64,000 nt of DNA from Pyropia yezoensis (GCA_009829735.1 CM020619.1:14499777-14563776), one strand, 5' to 3'; counted from the first letter of the stretch, positions 41,908 to 53,538 are shown. Translations and numbers: made by a program. Notes: generated from the sequence alone by a model not told the origin.

Positions 41908-43356
41908 AGTGGCGGCATCAGCGGCGGCAGTGGCGGTGGCGCGGTGGCACGCCGGCGCTTGTCGTTTCGCCGCGCCGCCTCGGGCGCCCGCGCGCGGCCG
42001 TCGCGTGTCGGCGGCGGTGGCGGCGACGGCAGTGGCGTTGGCGGCCGGGAGGCCTCCGCGTCGCCACTGTCACCCGTGGAGGCGGCGGCTGGGGTGGCCG
42101 CCACCCCGCCCCTGTCCCCCGTGTCGTCGGCCGCCACGTCGGGCCTGCTCTGCCTCCCGTCGTCGCCGCCGCCGCCGCCGCTGTCGCCGCTGCCGGCAGC
42201 GCCACCGTCGGTGTCGCGGCTCGCAAAGCTCGGCTCCGTGCCTGTCTTTGGCCGCCTCACGTCGCGTGGAAGTGGTAGCATGGGTGCTGAGGGGGCGCCG
42301 GGTAGCCCCGGCGGCGGCGGCGGCGGAGGCGGCGGTGACAGTCGCCGCCGCGACGCCCTGCCGTCGCGGGCCTCCTCCTCCCGGCTGGGGCGCCTCCGCA
42401 AGGCCGTCACCGTCGGGTCACCCCGCCCCCCGTCGCTGCGGTCGTCGACGGCGTCCGTGGCGTTGACGTCGGCGACGGGTGCAGGGGCGGGCGGCGGCGG
42501 CGGCGCGGGCGCGCTGAGCACCCACCACTCGGCATCGGCGGTGCTGCGGCCGCACCGCAGCGCGCGGGCCGCCCTGGGCGTGCCGGCCATGCCGCTAACC
42601 CCCCTGGGGGACTCGTGGGCAGCCGACATCCTGGCCGTCCCCCACAATTCGATGCGCGCCGAGGCGCGCGACGCGGCCACGATGCTGTGCCGGCTGGTGG
42701 GCCAGCCCGATGATATTGTCGACGGCGACTGGGCGAGCTTTTGGGGTTGGATGGACGTGTGGCGGGCCTGGGCGGTCCGCCTCCTCGACGCGGAGGAGGA
42801 GGTGCTGCTGCCGTGGGCGGAGGGGGACTCGCCCCTGCCGCTGGGCAGCGGCGTGTCGGCCGAGGAGCGGGCGGTGGCGGTGGCGGGCCTGCGGCGGGTG
42901 CTGGTCAAGCTGGGCGCCCACCGGGACGCCTTTGACGCCATGCCCCCCGCCCGCCGGGCGGCCCGCCTAAAGGCCATCCTCGACCGCTGGGCGGTCGACC
43001 TGCAGCGCTACTACGCAATGGTCGAGGCGGCGGTGCCACCGCTGCTGCTCGCCCGCGCGGCGGGGAACCCGGCCGCAGCGACCGCCGCGGCTGCCACCGC
43101 CGCGCGGGCGCTGGCCGATTACATGGCGGACGGGCCCGACCCGCGGGTGCACACTGTGTTGCTGTGCCGGTCGCTGGATGGCCACCGCCGGGCGGGGGTG
43201 GCGTGGCGAGCGGCGGCACTAGACCGCAAGGCCGCCCTCGCGTTTGGCCTGTGGCGGTCGCGGGTGGCGGCGTCCCACTATGAGACCATTTCCTACTTTC
43301 TGCGCATGACCACCGTCACCCCCGTGGGGGAGGTGGGGGGGGGGAGGAGGGCCTGA
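41614..43356 (+). CDS. Low-complexity protein with a C-terminal hemerythrin-like helical domain
   Basis: This gene encodes 580 residues from ATG 41614 (GCCATGGCC context; the frame is open upstream through repeats). The first 320 residues are Gly/Ala/Ser/Pro-rich with RRRLSFRRA-type basic sites. The ordered region is about 325-570. It contains DSWAADILAVPHNSMRAEAR, WASFWGWMDVWRAWAVRLLD, AEEEVLLPWAEGDS, RRVLVKLGAHRDAFDAMP, LDRWAVDLQRYYAMVEAAV and PLLL. The four-helix rhythm and the PHNSMR and EEEVLLPW signatures resemble hemerythrin/HHE proteins. Several expected His ligands are absent, so iron binding is doubtful. A conserved ALAFGLWRSRVAASHYETIS follows. The function is unknown; a structural or regulatory four-helix protein is plausible. 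Confidence 0.6.
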
Positions 43357-43942
43357 CGGGTGGGAGTCTGTTAAGGGGGGAAGTGAGGGGGCGAGAAGGG
43401 GCGGCGGGGGAAAGGTAAGGCGGAGGGAGGGACGGGGAGAGTTGGGAGATGCGCATATGTACGTACTGTACGTGAGCGTGTGCGCATGGTGAGGCACATC
43501 GCGCGACCGGCCCGTCCGTCGGCATTGAGCAGCCAAGAAACACCAACACCAAGAACGCGAGCGCTGGCATGCAGCCACGCAGCACCCACGCCCATGTGGG
43601 CACCCCTCCGCGGCGACAAGAGGCGGACGGGGTGACGGGCGGGCACGGGGGGAGGGCGAGACGCACCCAACGATTAATGAAATGTATGCCACCGCGCAGT
43701 ATACTCACGCACACACACGCACACAAAGGAGTCCCCTCCAACGCGCAACGGGGGGTTGGGATTGGCGCCCCGACGCAGGGCCGAAATGAACGCACGCACG
43801 CACACGGTCAGCGCCCCCTCCCTCCAGCAGCCCGGTAGTGGTAACCTCCTTCCACTGGTTGACTAGCTAGCCAGTCCAAACAAAAACATCAAGGGGGGAA
43901 GGCAAGGAGAAGGGGCCAAGGGGCAGGAGGGATGCTGCCCCC
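43357..43942. other. Convergent intergenic region
   Basis: This region lies between the hemerythrin-like stop and the HRD1 stop. It contains GCATATGTACGTACTGTACG near 43,452 and, near 43,878, an A-rich patch that is U-rich in the HRD1 sense (TGTTTTTGTTTGG). No gene is seen. Confidence 0.5.
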
Positions 43943-46900
43943 TCATTGCTGCGCGTCCGGCGCACCGCCGCCGCTGCCGCCGCCGCCGTTGCTGCCGTCG
44001 CGCCGCTCCATGGCGCGCCGGTACCGGGCCTGCGCTTCCAGTGCCACCTGTCGACGCTGGCGGGCAAGCTCGTCGGCCGCCGAGCTTGCCGCCGCGGCCG
44101 CCGCCGCCCCGGCAGGGCCGGCATCAACGGCAACCGGCTGCAACAGCGAAGACAATGGCGACGCGGCGGCTGCAGCCGACTGGGCCGGCGGCGGCGGCGG
44201 CGGCGGCAGCGCCCGGACCAACGCAGCCTGGCCGGCCGCGGAAGCAGGAGGGGAGGCCTCTCCACCGCCGCCGACACCGTCGCCGGCCGGGCCGTCTGCA
44301 GCTGCGGGAGCGGCGGGCAGCAGCGGGGACGCCGCCGCCGCCGCGGCAGCCTCCGGCGTAGCTGCTGCGGGAGCGGCCGGCGTGGCCGCCGCCGCCATGA
44401 GGTCAGCGGGTGGGTCCCCTCCGGCACCACCGCTGCCACTCACCACGGCCGAGGGCGGCGCAGGGAACGTCGTCACAGGGACCGTAGCCTCCTCACCTGC
44501 GGTGGCGCCCTGTATGAGGTCGCCCACCTCGGCGCGAATGCGGTCGAGGGACTCTTGCAGGGCTAACAGCCGCCCCAGCGGCGCCGCCGCGCCCGCCGCC
44601 GCACCCGGCGCCCCCCCCTGCCGCGGCGGCGGCACCCCCGGCTCGCCCCGCCGGCGCGCATCCGCAAGGGCCGCCTGCTGCTGCTGGAGGAGAATAGTGA
44701 GCGCAGAGGTAGCCAGCGCCTGCGCGCGCGCCTCTACCGGCGATTGCACCCGCGCAGGGGGGGGGGCACCCAACGAGGAAGCACCCAGCCAGCGGCCGTA
44801 GGCCACCGCGGGCGCGGCGTCGGCAGCGCCCGCCGCAGCGTCGCCGGCAGCTGCTGCCCCTGCCGCCGCCGGCGATGGGCGACCATACGATGGTAGCGGT
44901 GGCGGCTGGTAGGGATGATGCGGCGCCTGGTAGTGCAAGTGTCGCAGCCGGCCGGCCGCGCCACCGCCGGCCGCGCCACCGGCCGCACCCGAGGGCCCGC
45001 CAGCGCCACTCCCACCACCCGCCCCAGCGGCCATGTCGCCCGCTGACGCCGAGGCAGAAGAAGAACCGGACCCGTACGAAGGCGGGGCACCTGCGGGGGA
45101 AGTCATGTTGGCCACTCGCCGGCGCATCGAGTAGAGCCGAGCCTGCTGCTGCTGCAGCTGCTGAGAATGCCGAGCGAGCATAGCAGTGGGGAGGGAGCCG
45201 GGCGGTCCAGGGCCGCCCGCCTGTGGCGGCTGCTCCCCAGCCACGGGTGGCCGGCCGACCGGGTCGGTCGACACGCCACCCTCCCGCGGTGCTGCCGGCG
45301 GAGGCTGCTGGGGCCACTGGAACTGCATGGGGCCCAGTCCCGCCGGGGGGGGAGCCCCTGCCTCGTGTGGCCGCCCGAGGTTGAGTCTCGCCGCGGCTGT
45401 GGCGGCCGCTGGGGCAGCCCCCGCCGCTCCTGGCACAGCCACAGCCGCATCCTCATGCGCTGCCCCACCGGCCGCGCCCTGTGCAGCAGGCGGTGCCGGA
45501 GCCCCCTCAGCAGCGGCCGCAGGATTGTTGTTCCAGCCGACGGCGTTGCGCGCAATAAGATCATCCAGGTTACGAAGGACACCAGCGAGAGTTGCGTGGT
45601 GAGCTTGAAGGGCCTGCGCCCGACGAACCCAGTCCTCATAGACGGCCGCTCCTTCCTGGGGCAAGCGACCCGCTTGGGCGGGCACCTCCCCGCGGCCCGC
45701 AAGGCGAGCGTACCTCGCAGCCAAGGCGTCCTGTCGGGCGGCGTCTCGACGCCGCTCCCCAGCGCCATGATTGTTGGCCCTCATCTCTGGGCCATCACCC
45801 CCATTGACAGCGCCCACCTCACCCGCTCCGGCGGCGGCACCACCCCCAGGGTTGCCTCCCGCTGCAGCATTGGCAAGCACGGCGACGCCGGCGCCGGCCG
45901 CCCCGGCGTTGGCAGCCCCGGCAGCTGCCGCAGCTGCTGCCGCTGCCGCCGCCGCGTTGCGGTGTGCGGTAGGGCTCACATCCACTGGCGCGCGGCATGT
46001 GGGGCAGCTCAGCTGCCGCTTGAGCCAGCTCTGCAAGCAGCGGGCGTGGAAAATATGACCGCACGCCAGCTTCTTGGCTGCCACCATCTCCTCCCGGCAA
46101 ATAATGCAGGTGGCGTCCGCGGCCGCGAGCTCCTCGGCCGTCGCATCTGCAAACAGTTGGGCCATTGTGGCAACCACCCGGCGGTAGCGCATGAAGTCAA
46201 CAACCCGCCGCTGCAGGCGGGTGGCCGCCACGTACAAGTCCCGCAGAATGTGGATGGGCAGCGGGTAGAACGTGACGACGTGCACAAAGAAGGCCACGTA
46301 GACAACCAACTGGAGGGCATCAGCCACAAGCTCCGCGTAGAAGGCGACCATCGCCTTGCCCTCCCAACGACCCGCACACGCAACATCAACGACATGCAGC
46401 GTGAAGCGGACCATGTGTGAGCAAAGCTCGATGAGGAGGACGGTAAACTCAAAGGCAAACCGCGCCACCATGGTCCGTCCATTCCGCAGTGTGTACTGCA
46501 GGCATGCTATCAGCAAGCGGGCGTCCACGGAGAGGAGTACGACCATCAGCAAAAACAGGCGGATGTACGTCGACCGCGGGGAGAGCGGCTGCTCTTCCAA
46601 CTGTGAGGGTACAGCCCCAGGACACGATGCAGCCCGTACAAAGCAGGAAGACCACGGCAAAAGAGTCAGTCGGTTAGTACCAGCGTGAAGCTGTGCCAGC
46701 ACCAGGTTCGCGCGCAATACAAACACCACCATTCTGTGCGGACACCACCCCCCAGGGCACACCCACCAATGCAGCAAAAAAAGGAAACAGAAAAGGGCAA
46801 TGACAGAGGACGAGCAAACGTACAAACTCAATTCGGTCCTTGGCAAGCCAGTGGAAGACCTTGAGGAAGAGCAGCAGCCCAAACATCAGGATAAAGTGGG

Positions 46901-47460
46901 TGTTGAAGTCGTCTCGAAAAACGGTCATGGCCAGACACGTCTCAATGACCGCCTCACGGATGCGGAGGTGCAGACGCTCCACTTCTCGGAAGCGCAGCGA
47001 GCCCAGGAACAGCCGCTGGACGGTCTTGCCCGCCACAAGCACCGCAGCAAGGAGCATGTTTCCAACCGCCTGTACGAGGTACGAGGTACACCAAACCCCA
47101 TCACCCGCAGCGCGCAATCAAAAAATTACAGACAGATCGATGACCGTCATCATCACCGACGACCATCAGGGGGTCAGTACAGTCCTCTCGGGTCACCAGA
47201 CGGTGCGGCAGCTGCCAACACGCTCACCTCCTCCTCGCGCCGCCAGTGCGAGGGGGGACCCGCCCTCAAGCGTCCACCTCCCCCACCCCCCCCCCCCGCA
47301 GCCCCCTTCCCCGGGCGAAACGTACCAGTGTGGCAACTTTGGACGACGCCAGGTGCACCACCGTCCGATACAGGTAGCGGTGCATGTAGGTGGCGTGCCC
47401 AAATACCGCCGCGGTGGCGGCCACGCTCAGGGCCAGATAGGAAGGGAAGGTGAGCGACAT
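43943..47460 (-). CDS. HRD1: HRD1/synoviolin-type ER membrane RING-H2 ubiquitin ligase (three exons)
   Basis: Model: exon 1 is 47460-47326, exon 2 is 47069-46824 and exon 3 is 46600-43943, with introns of 256 and 223 bases, both phase 0. Both donors are GTACGT; the acceptors are CGTACAG and CCTCACAG. The product is 1,012 residues. HRD1 sits in the ER membrane and ubiquitinates misfolded proteins during ER-associated degradation. The N-terminus has the membrane bundle, including the family signature FRDDFNTHFILMFGLLLFLK followed by FHWLAKDRIEF at the exon 2-3 border. Exon 3 continues with RLFLLMVVLLSVDARLLIAC and AFYAELVADALQLVVYVAFF. The RING-H2 (about residue 280) is CIICREEM ... CGHIFHARCLQSWLKR ... 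CPTC, with all eight ligands present. The tail of about 670 residues is Ala/Gly/Pro-rich and disordered, much longer than the usual C-terminus. Confidence 0.92.
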
Positions 47461-50205
47461 GGTGCCGCCCGCACGCCCCGCGGCCTCGCGCAGGGGAAGG
47501 GGGGCGGGCAAGGCCGCGATCCAAAAAAAAATCAACAACCCCGCACGGTCAGCGGCGGGGGGTTGCGCGCGGCGCCGGCGCGGCACATCAGCAATCACCA
47601 GGCAACTGCCGCCGCCGGGGAGGTGGAGCGGAGGGGGGAGCGGGACGCTGCCAAGAAATCGGCCGCGGAAGATGACTCGGCGGGCGAGGACGGGGCGGGG
47701 TCCACCCACAGCGGCAGGCGCTGCAGCAGCGGCTACACTTCTTCCAGCCGGCGGCCTCAAGCTTCAGGTGCTTGCTGCCGTGCGGGGCCCCGCCGCCCCG
47801 CCAAAACGAAAAGCCGGCCTCGTGGACCCAGGCGAGGGAACGGCGAGGGGCAACCGGTCACGCCAGGCGCCGGGCAGGCCGTATACGGCGAACCAAGCCG
47901 GCGGCGACGGGGCACAGACCCGCGCGGGGTCAGTCCGCTCGGGATGGAGGCGGCCAGAGAGAGGGCGTCGACCGGGGGGGGATGACCGCAGGGGCGGGGG
48001 CGCGCGTCAGAGGAAGAACGCCGGGGACGAGGGTGGTGGTGGTGACGGTGGTGACGTGGGGGTGCCCCACGCTGCGAACCCCCCCAGTTGAACCGTTCCA
48101 CCACCCCGCCACTGCGCCCGTGCTGGCGGCGCGGGGGGCTGTACCAGCTTTGGTGGGCAAGTAGCGGGTGCGCGTGCGGTGAGCAACAGGGTCATTTGTG
48201 TGCGAAAATTGCGTTGCCACGTGTCAGATTTGGGTCGGAGGAAACAATGTCAGCAACTGCCGTCAGCCGGTCGCGTGTCGGTGATGGAAGGAGGTCGTTG
48301 GGAGACCACGACGTCGTGCCGTTTCTGGTGCATCAGTATCCGTACGAGTGAACGGGGTGGAAGAGGGGCGACGACCCGTTGGCGGCCGACAGTGGCAACG
48401 GGGGGACACCGCGTCAGGGGGCCGCCGCCGCCGCCCGAGCGGGGCTGAAAACCCACCGCGGCGTGCCGACGGGCCACACGCCCGCCCGCCGCCCCCACCG
48501 CGGCCGTACCGTCGGCGGTGGTGGCTGAGAGCATCACTCTCGACGCCGCCGTCCCTATCGAGGCCACAGGGCGGGGGAGGGAGTGAGGGGGGAGGCCTCC
48601 GCCGCCTCAATCGACGGACGGGGGGCGTCTCCCCACCCCCCCACTCGCCGGTGTTCCGCCGCCGCCGCCCCGAAGCGGCGGCTTCCCGCTCCACCCCCCC
48701 TCTCTCCCCGCCTCGCCGTGCGTCGACGCAGACGATCGCGAAGCGAGGACGTGCCGCCCCGACGTGGAGCGACGAAGCCCACGCCGCTGGCCCAGCAGAG
48801 CACTGGCCGGCGGCCTCGAAGCTCCTTGCCACGGGCGGCGTCGGGCAGTGAGCCACGGCCACCGCCGCCGCCGCCGCCGCCGCCGCACTGCCGCCATACG
48901 CTCCCCCGTCCCCCCGGCGCGCCGCCGCAGCCGCTGCCACAGCGGCGCCGCGACAGTGGGGGTCAACCGAAAAAAAACAAAAAAAACGCCGGGGGGGAGA
49001 CCGCCCATGAGCGAAGCCGCCATGAGCGTCGGCACCCCCCCCGCCGGGTGCGGCCGCCGCATCGACGACGCTGGCGGGAGTGCCCGGCCCGCCCATCCCC
49101 CGTTTGCCGGCGGGGGGGTCGCCCGACGGCGACGCGCCGCGCCGGGTGTGGGGGGGAGCCGGCGCGGTGTGGGCCCCGGGGCCCACACCTCCCCACCGGG
49201 TGCCCCCGGGGCGGTGCGCGCCGAGGCAACCGGGCGTGGCGGGGCTGACGGGCAAGGCCGCCCGTCGGCCTTCACAAGTGGGGACAAAGAGCGGGGAGGG
49301 AGGAGGACCCGGGAGGGACAGATGGGGGGGGGGGGGGGGGGGGGGGGGCGTGTGGTGCGGACGGTGGCAGCCCCCTGGGACCTGGTCAGGCCCCGAGCCG
49401 CCGCGGCGAGCCCAGTACCAGCGTCTCTAAACAATCGTCCTTGACTTGGCGCTTGACGTCCTCTCCATACAGCCCCGGAACCGTCACCTTGGTCTGTTTC
49501 CCGCTCCGATCCCGGAGGGCAGAAGAGGCTACAAAGGATTGCGGGGAGCGGACAGATGACACTGGCCAGGGGGAGGACAAGAGACCAGTCGGGGGGGGCG
49601 CGGATCGGGACCGTCAGGGGATGAGGCTGCTGGAGAGGAGGGACGGGGTCCGGCTGGGGGTGGTGGGTGAGCCATAAGGCCGTGCGACCAGCCGGAGGGT
49701 GGAGTCACCCGAGGGGGAGGACGTCCTGCTGCGCTGATGGAGCGTTCGAGGGCGTGGGCGTCCTGGTGCGCTCTTGTGTCGTTGGAGTGTCCGAGGGGGC
49801 AGCGTTGCTGGCGGTGCCGGTGCGGTTGCTGTGACGCGGCGCGGGCGGTGCTGTCGCGGCCATGTTGGCGACAAGGCGGCGGGTGAGCGGCACAAGGTGC
49901 GTGAGCAGAGCAAGGCGGACGTGCGGCATGAGGTGGGCGGGCAGCACGGGACGGGTGAGCGGCAGGAGTTGGGCGAGCGTCCCAAGGCGGGTGACCAGCG
50001 CGCGTCAAGCTGGACGACTCGCAACGTGTTGGTTGGCTTCTTGTTTCCATGGTCGACAACCTGACGCATGGGCAGGCTCATTGGGGCGCGTCCGGCCGAC
50101 AACGCAGCCACAGGAGGGAGGGTTCATCGACCGTGATACCTGACGCGCAGAGAGTCACCTTGACCCTCTCTCCTGCACCATCCCTTCTCTTTTCCTTGTC
50201 GTCTT
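47461..50205. other. Upstream region of HRD1 passing into the transposon nest, no gene supported
   Basis: Up to about 49,400 this is host-type GC-rich sequence with a 25-base G run. From there to the LTR it is more balanced. An imperfect repetition of GAGCGGCA..AGGTGGGCG-like units occupies 49,870-50,010. Short minus frames near 49,390-50,110 carry no recognisable domain but could be remnants of another element. Confidence 0.4.
49324..49348. repeat. 25-base G homopolymer
   Basis: An uninterrupted run of G lies just left of the composition change that marks the transposon-rich part of the window. Confidence 0.9.
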
Positions 50206-51358
50206 TGTGGCAGTATTGACCCCAGGTTGGGGGCAACACGTGCCATTAGGCTTGTGCTGCACGCCCAGGGCGTGCACTAAGATGCACGCCCTGGGCGGGA
50301 TTAGGCGTGTTTTACGGCGTGTCACGCCTGCACGCCCGAGATTTCGGGGCGTGCGCCTGCACGCCCGAGATTTCGGGGCGTGCACTAGGGCGGGATCGTA
50401 CTTTCAATAGACCTGCACACGTTCTGATACTTCGCATCGCGCAATGAAGCCCTAATTGAATGGTTGTCAAGGGCCGAGCCACAGAGGCCATCCAGTTCTG
50501 TATACCGGGCGGGAGCAATGCTACGTGCATCCCGTCTGGAATTGCCTGCGCCCAGCTCGCGCACATGCTGTGCTTGTCGTGAGGCCTTCGAGGCAGTCGC
50601 GCGTGACGTGGCTGTCTGCTTGCGCGCTTTCATGGCGCAGTGGGGGCCAGAGCAGGCATGTGCGCTCCACGGGCGCCGCCTCGAGTGACTGCAGCCAGTG
50701 TGCCCGATTCTGACAGAAAGAGCCCGGCGCGACCCAAGCAACCACCTGAAGCAACCGTCCATGGTGGCAGAGCTTCTACATAATTTGCACTCGTCTGGTG
50801 AAATTGTGCTAATTTCTTGGGGCGTGCAGGGCGAGATGAACTTTTAAGGGCGTGCTTAAGACGTGTTTTGCGCTTGTCACGCCTGCACGCCCCCGAAAAA
50901 GGGGCGTGCAGCACAAGCCTACGTGCCATGCAAGGGACGGCAGGCAGCTCTAGTCTGACCCTTTTCTCCCCATGCATTTGGGTCCATATTCCCTAAGTAA
51001 GGGATAGTTAGCTTAGTAGTAAATCCAACGTGGATTTGAGGGTTTTCTGCATTCTATCGTCTTGAATGTTCGTGTGGCCCGGTGGGCAGGTGCTGGGGTG
51101 GGAGATTCTGAGTGGCGAGATTCTGAGGGGACCCTGGGGGGATAGGGGGAGGGACAGCGGGGCTTGGCCTCGCTTTCCCGTCCCGACAAAGAAACTGTTG
51201 GTTCAGACACCATCTTCTTATTTTGTCGTGGGGGGTTTGCCCCACAACAGGGACAGAGTGCGTGCGACTTGCACTTCTTCCGGTTCCCCCGACACGGGAG
51301 GCAGCCCTTGCCCACCGCCCCAACTTGGGTGCCGTGTGTGCGAGTGGTTTTTGCCACA
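50206..51358 (+). repeat. 5' LTR, interrupted by a 675-bp transposon
   Basis: It begins TGTGGCAGTATTGACCCC and ends TTTTTGCCACA, so its tips are inverted repeats. Without the inserted transposon and its duplicated 8 bp it is about 470 bp. It aligns with 59816-60274 in the same orientation; a block of about 100 bases (from CCATGCATTTGGG) is identical. Confidence 0.93.
50247..50921. mobile_element. Non-autonomous hAT-type DNA transposon (MITE-like) nested in the 5' LTR
   Basis: The 675-bp element is bounded by a perfect 20-bp terminal inverted repeat starting TAGGCTTGTGCTGCACGCCC. It is flanked by the 8-bp duplication CGTGCCAT (50239-50246 and 50922-50929). The 3' LTR carries the uninterrupted site with one difference (CATGCCAT). 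An 8-bp duplication and TAGG ends match the hAT superfamily. Subterminal repeats of CACGCC(TG)CACGCCCGAGATTTCGG and its reverse complement lie near both ends, as expected for transposase binding sites. No transposase domain is visible, so it would depend on an enzyme encoded elsewhere. Confidence 0.9.
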
Positions 51359-51360
51359 CT

Positions 51361-51378
51361 TGGTGGAGCATCAGGGGA
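51361..51378 (+). other. Candidate primer-binding site
   Basis: TGGTGGAGCATCAGGGGA begins two bases after the 5' LTR. A tRNA-primed element should have TGG (complement of the tRNA CCA end) exactly here. The tRNA species is not identified. Confidence 0.6.
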
Positions 51379-51477
51379 CCGAGGTAAACTTTACCTCCGG
51401 GTGCATCCGGGTGTAGGAGGCCCTCTGTCTCAGAGGAACGGTGGTCTTGGACTGTGTCGTACGGATCGTTAGCCAAC

Positions 51478-53538
51478 ATGGCTGGATCGGACCCCTCGTC
51501 GTCCGGGGAGTACACGGGTGACGCACGTACTTCAGTGCCTGTGGATACTTGTGAGACACAGGTAGGTGTACCTGGGGTCGCAGATGGACAAGAGGTCTCG
51601 GAAAGCCAGCAGGACTGGGAGTACGGGCGGGCAACTGGCCACCCCGACTCAGTCGGGAGCTCATTCAGGTGACACGCCTGACAATGGTGGGCCGAAGTCC
51701 GGCCACCGGGTGGTACACCCAACGGGAACGTCCCAGGGTGAGAGGACTGTCTCCGCGGGATCTACTCGGGTTGGAGCCAACTTTGGCTTGGAGCCGTCGC
51801 CAACTAGGCTTTCCGAAGACGGCGGACCTCCGTTGGTCGGCGATGGGCTCACGCCCTCGACCCCGGTTGAGACCCCTGAGGATCGTAGTTCCCCCTCAGG
51901 TGGACTCCTGGAGGCTGACCGAGACTCAACTGGAGTCGAGAATCCTCTCCTGGCGGAAACTGTCCGTCGGGAGGCGACCGATGTGTTGCGGCAGGCTTTG
52001 CCGGAACTGGTGGTCACGATGACGAATACCATATAAATCAGATTGTGGCGAGTTTGCCACATGGCCTCGATGTCCAGACCGGAGTGGGGCTCTCGAGCCC
52101 GCAGACGCAGGGAACACTACACCCTACGCCTGTATCGGGGCGTCCCGAACAGGGACCCACCCCTGTGACTCCCAACTTGGGAACCACGGGGACGTCAGCA
52201 GGTCGAACGCCGAATACAGGGGCGTGTACTGTAGAGACACCGGGGGTTACCCCTAGCCCGCCGGTGTTGACGGCAGAGACGAATCAGTTCACCCCTCTGC
52301 CTCAGCGGCTGTTTCCTCAACGTGAGGTGCCGCCCAAGATCCAGGTAGCCAACCCGGTCTACCAGGGTATCTTTGACTGTGAGGCCTACGCCCTGAACAA
52401 CAAGTTAGTGGCGTATGGCCCTGTTCAGGCCCGAGCTATAGGCCGTGCCAAGAGGAACGTAACTCATTCTTTTGGGCACAAAGCAGAGTGGGATGGAACT
52501 CCCCCCCTCCGTGTCTTTGAGTTCCTAGGTCGTTGTACAAAAGCCTGTGACGACAATGCCATAAGTGAAGGCATGGCTTTCTATATGCTACAGGAATTCA
52601 CCAAGGGCGACCTACGGACGGAAATTATGTCCGTCATGCCCAGCTCCTCAAGTGGAGGAGCTGGTGAGGTGACGTCCTACCTAGAGCTCATCAACTGGTT
52701 GTTGAGGGCTATGGTTGATGATGCCGCGTTGGCCTCTCAAGTCGAGGAGCTTACGCAGGCGCACCAGGAGGAGAATGAGGACGAGTTGTCCTTTGCGGAC
52801 CGAGTCCGTAAGCTTCACAATCTTTGTGGCTTTCTCCACCCACAAGCTGTGGTGAAGAGTCGCTTTGTGGAAGGTCTCCATTGGTCAGTCCGTATGGAGA
52901 CCCAGGAGCATAATACTGCCCGGGCGACACTGGCCGAGTTAGCTAAGTTCGCCTACCGCAGAGGAGAGGCTTATCGCAAGCTGCGAGATGAGCAACGCCA
53001 AGAACGGCAGGCCGAGTTGGCCAAGGAGAGAGAGGAGGCTCACAAAGCCAGAGAGCTACGGGAGGCCCGCCGCATCCGTAAGGATAAGGTGGTAGCCGCC
53101 GTGGGAACTTTCCCAGGCGGCCTCTCGAGTCCCCAAGTTGGGAAGACCCTCCCGGGAACGGAGAATCGGTGTTGGAACGGCAACGAACATGGGCACTGGG
53201 CGTACGACTGCCCTATGTTGAGTAAACGCATTCAACAATTTGTGAAGAATGCAAGCAAGAAGACGGCAACGAGCGAAGTACGCTCGCGCCGCGAGGGGAG
53301 TGCGCGGCCGGTGGTAGCGGTGGCTGCACCCTCGGCGGAAGAGGCGGACACGTCGTCCTCGGACTCGTCGTCCTCCCCGTCGCCCTCGGATGCCGACGCC
53401 AAGTCGGCGGGAAACGAACGACCGTTGGAGCTGGTCGTCCGAAGCTCACAGCGGCATCCTCGGCCAAGTGAGTCCAGAGGACGAATCAACCCTGTCGCAT
53501 ACTGCGTCGACCCAAAGGGGTCCGCCCACCTCGGGTAA
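51478..53538 (+). pseudogene. Retrotransposon gag, frameshifted
   Basis: Gag builds the virus-like particle and packages the RNA. The frame from ATG 51478 (MAGSDPSSSGEYTG) meets a TGA at 51670. Gag-like sequence continues in the next frame from about 51,645 to the stop at 52034, then returns to the original frame to 53538. Two compensating frameshifts therefore sit near 51,650 and 52,030. The capsid-like helical part is at about 52,480-53,000 (WDGTPPLRVFEFLGRCTKAC; RVRKLHNLCGFLHPQAVVKS). A charged helix with many Arg/Glu follows. The CCHC knuckle at 53170-53211 reads CWNGNEHGHWAYDC, so Gly replaces the second Cys. The Ser-rich acidic tail overlaps the start of the pol frame. Confidence 0.85.

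Noticed and set aside
49386-50111. Minus frames left of the LTR as a possible gag remnant
   Set aside because: A few phrases look protein-like, but no capsid, knuckle or RT motif is present; recorded only as intergenic.
50385-50762. 125-codon frame inside the hAT-type element as a transposase remnant
   Set aside because: No hAT dimerisation or catalytic motif can be seen, and another frame on the opposite strand is as long-lived.
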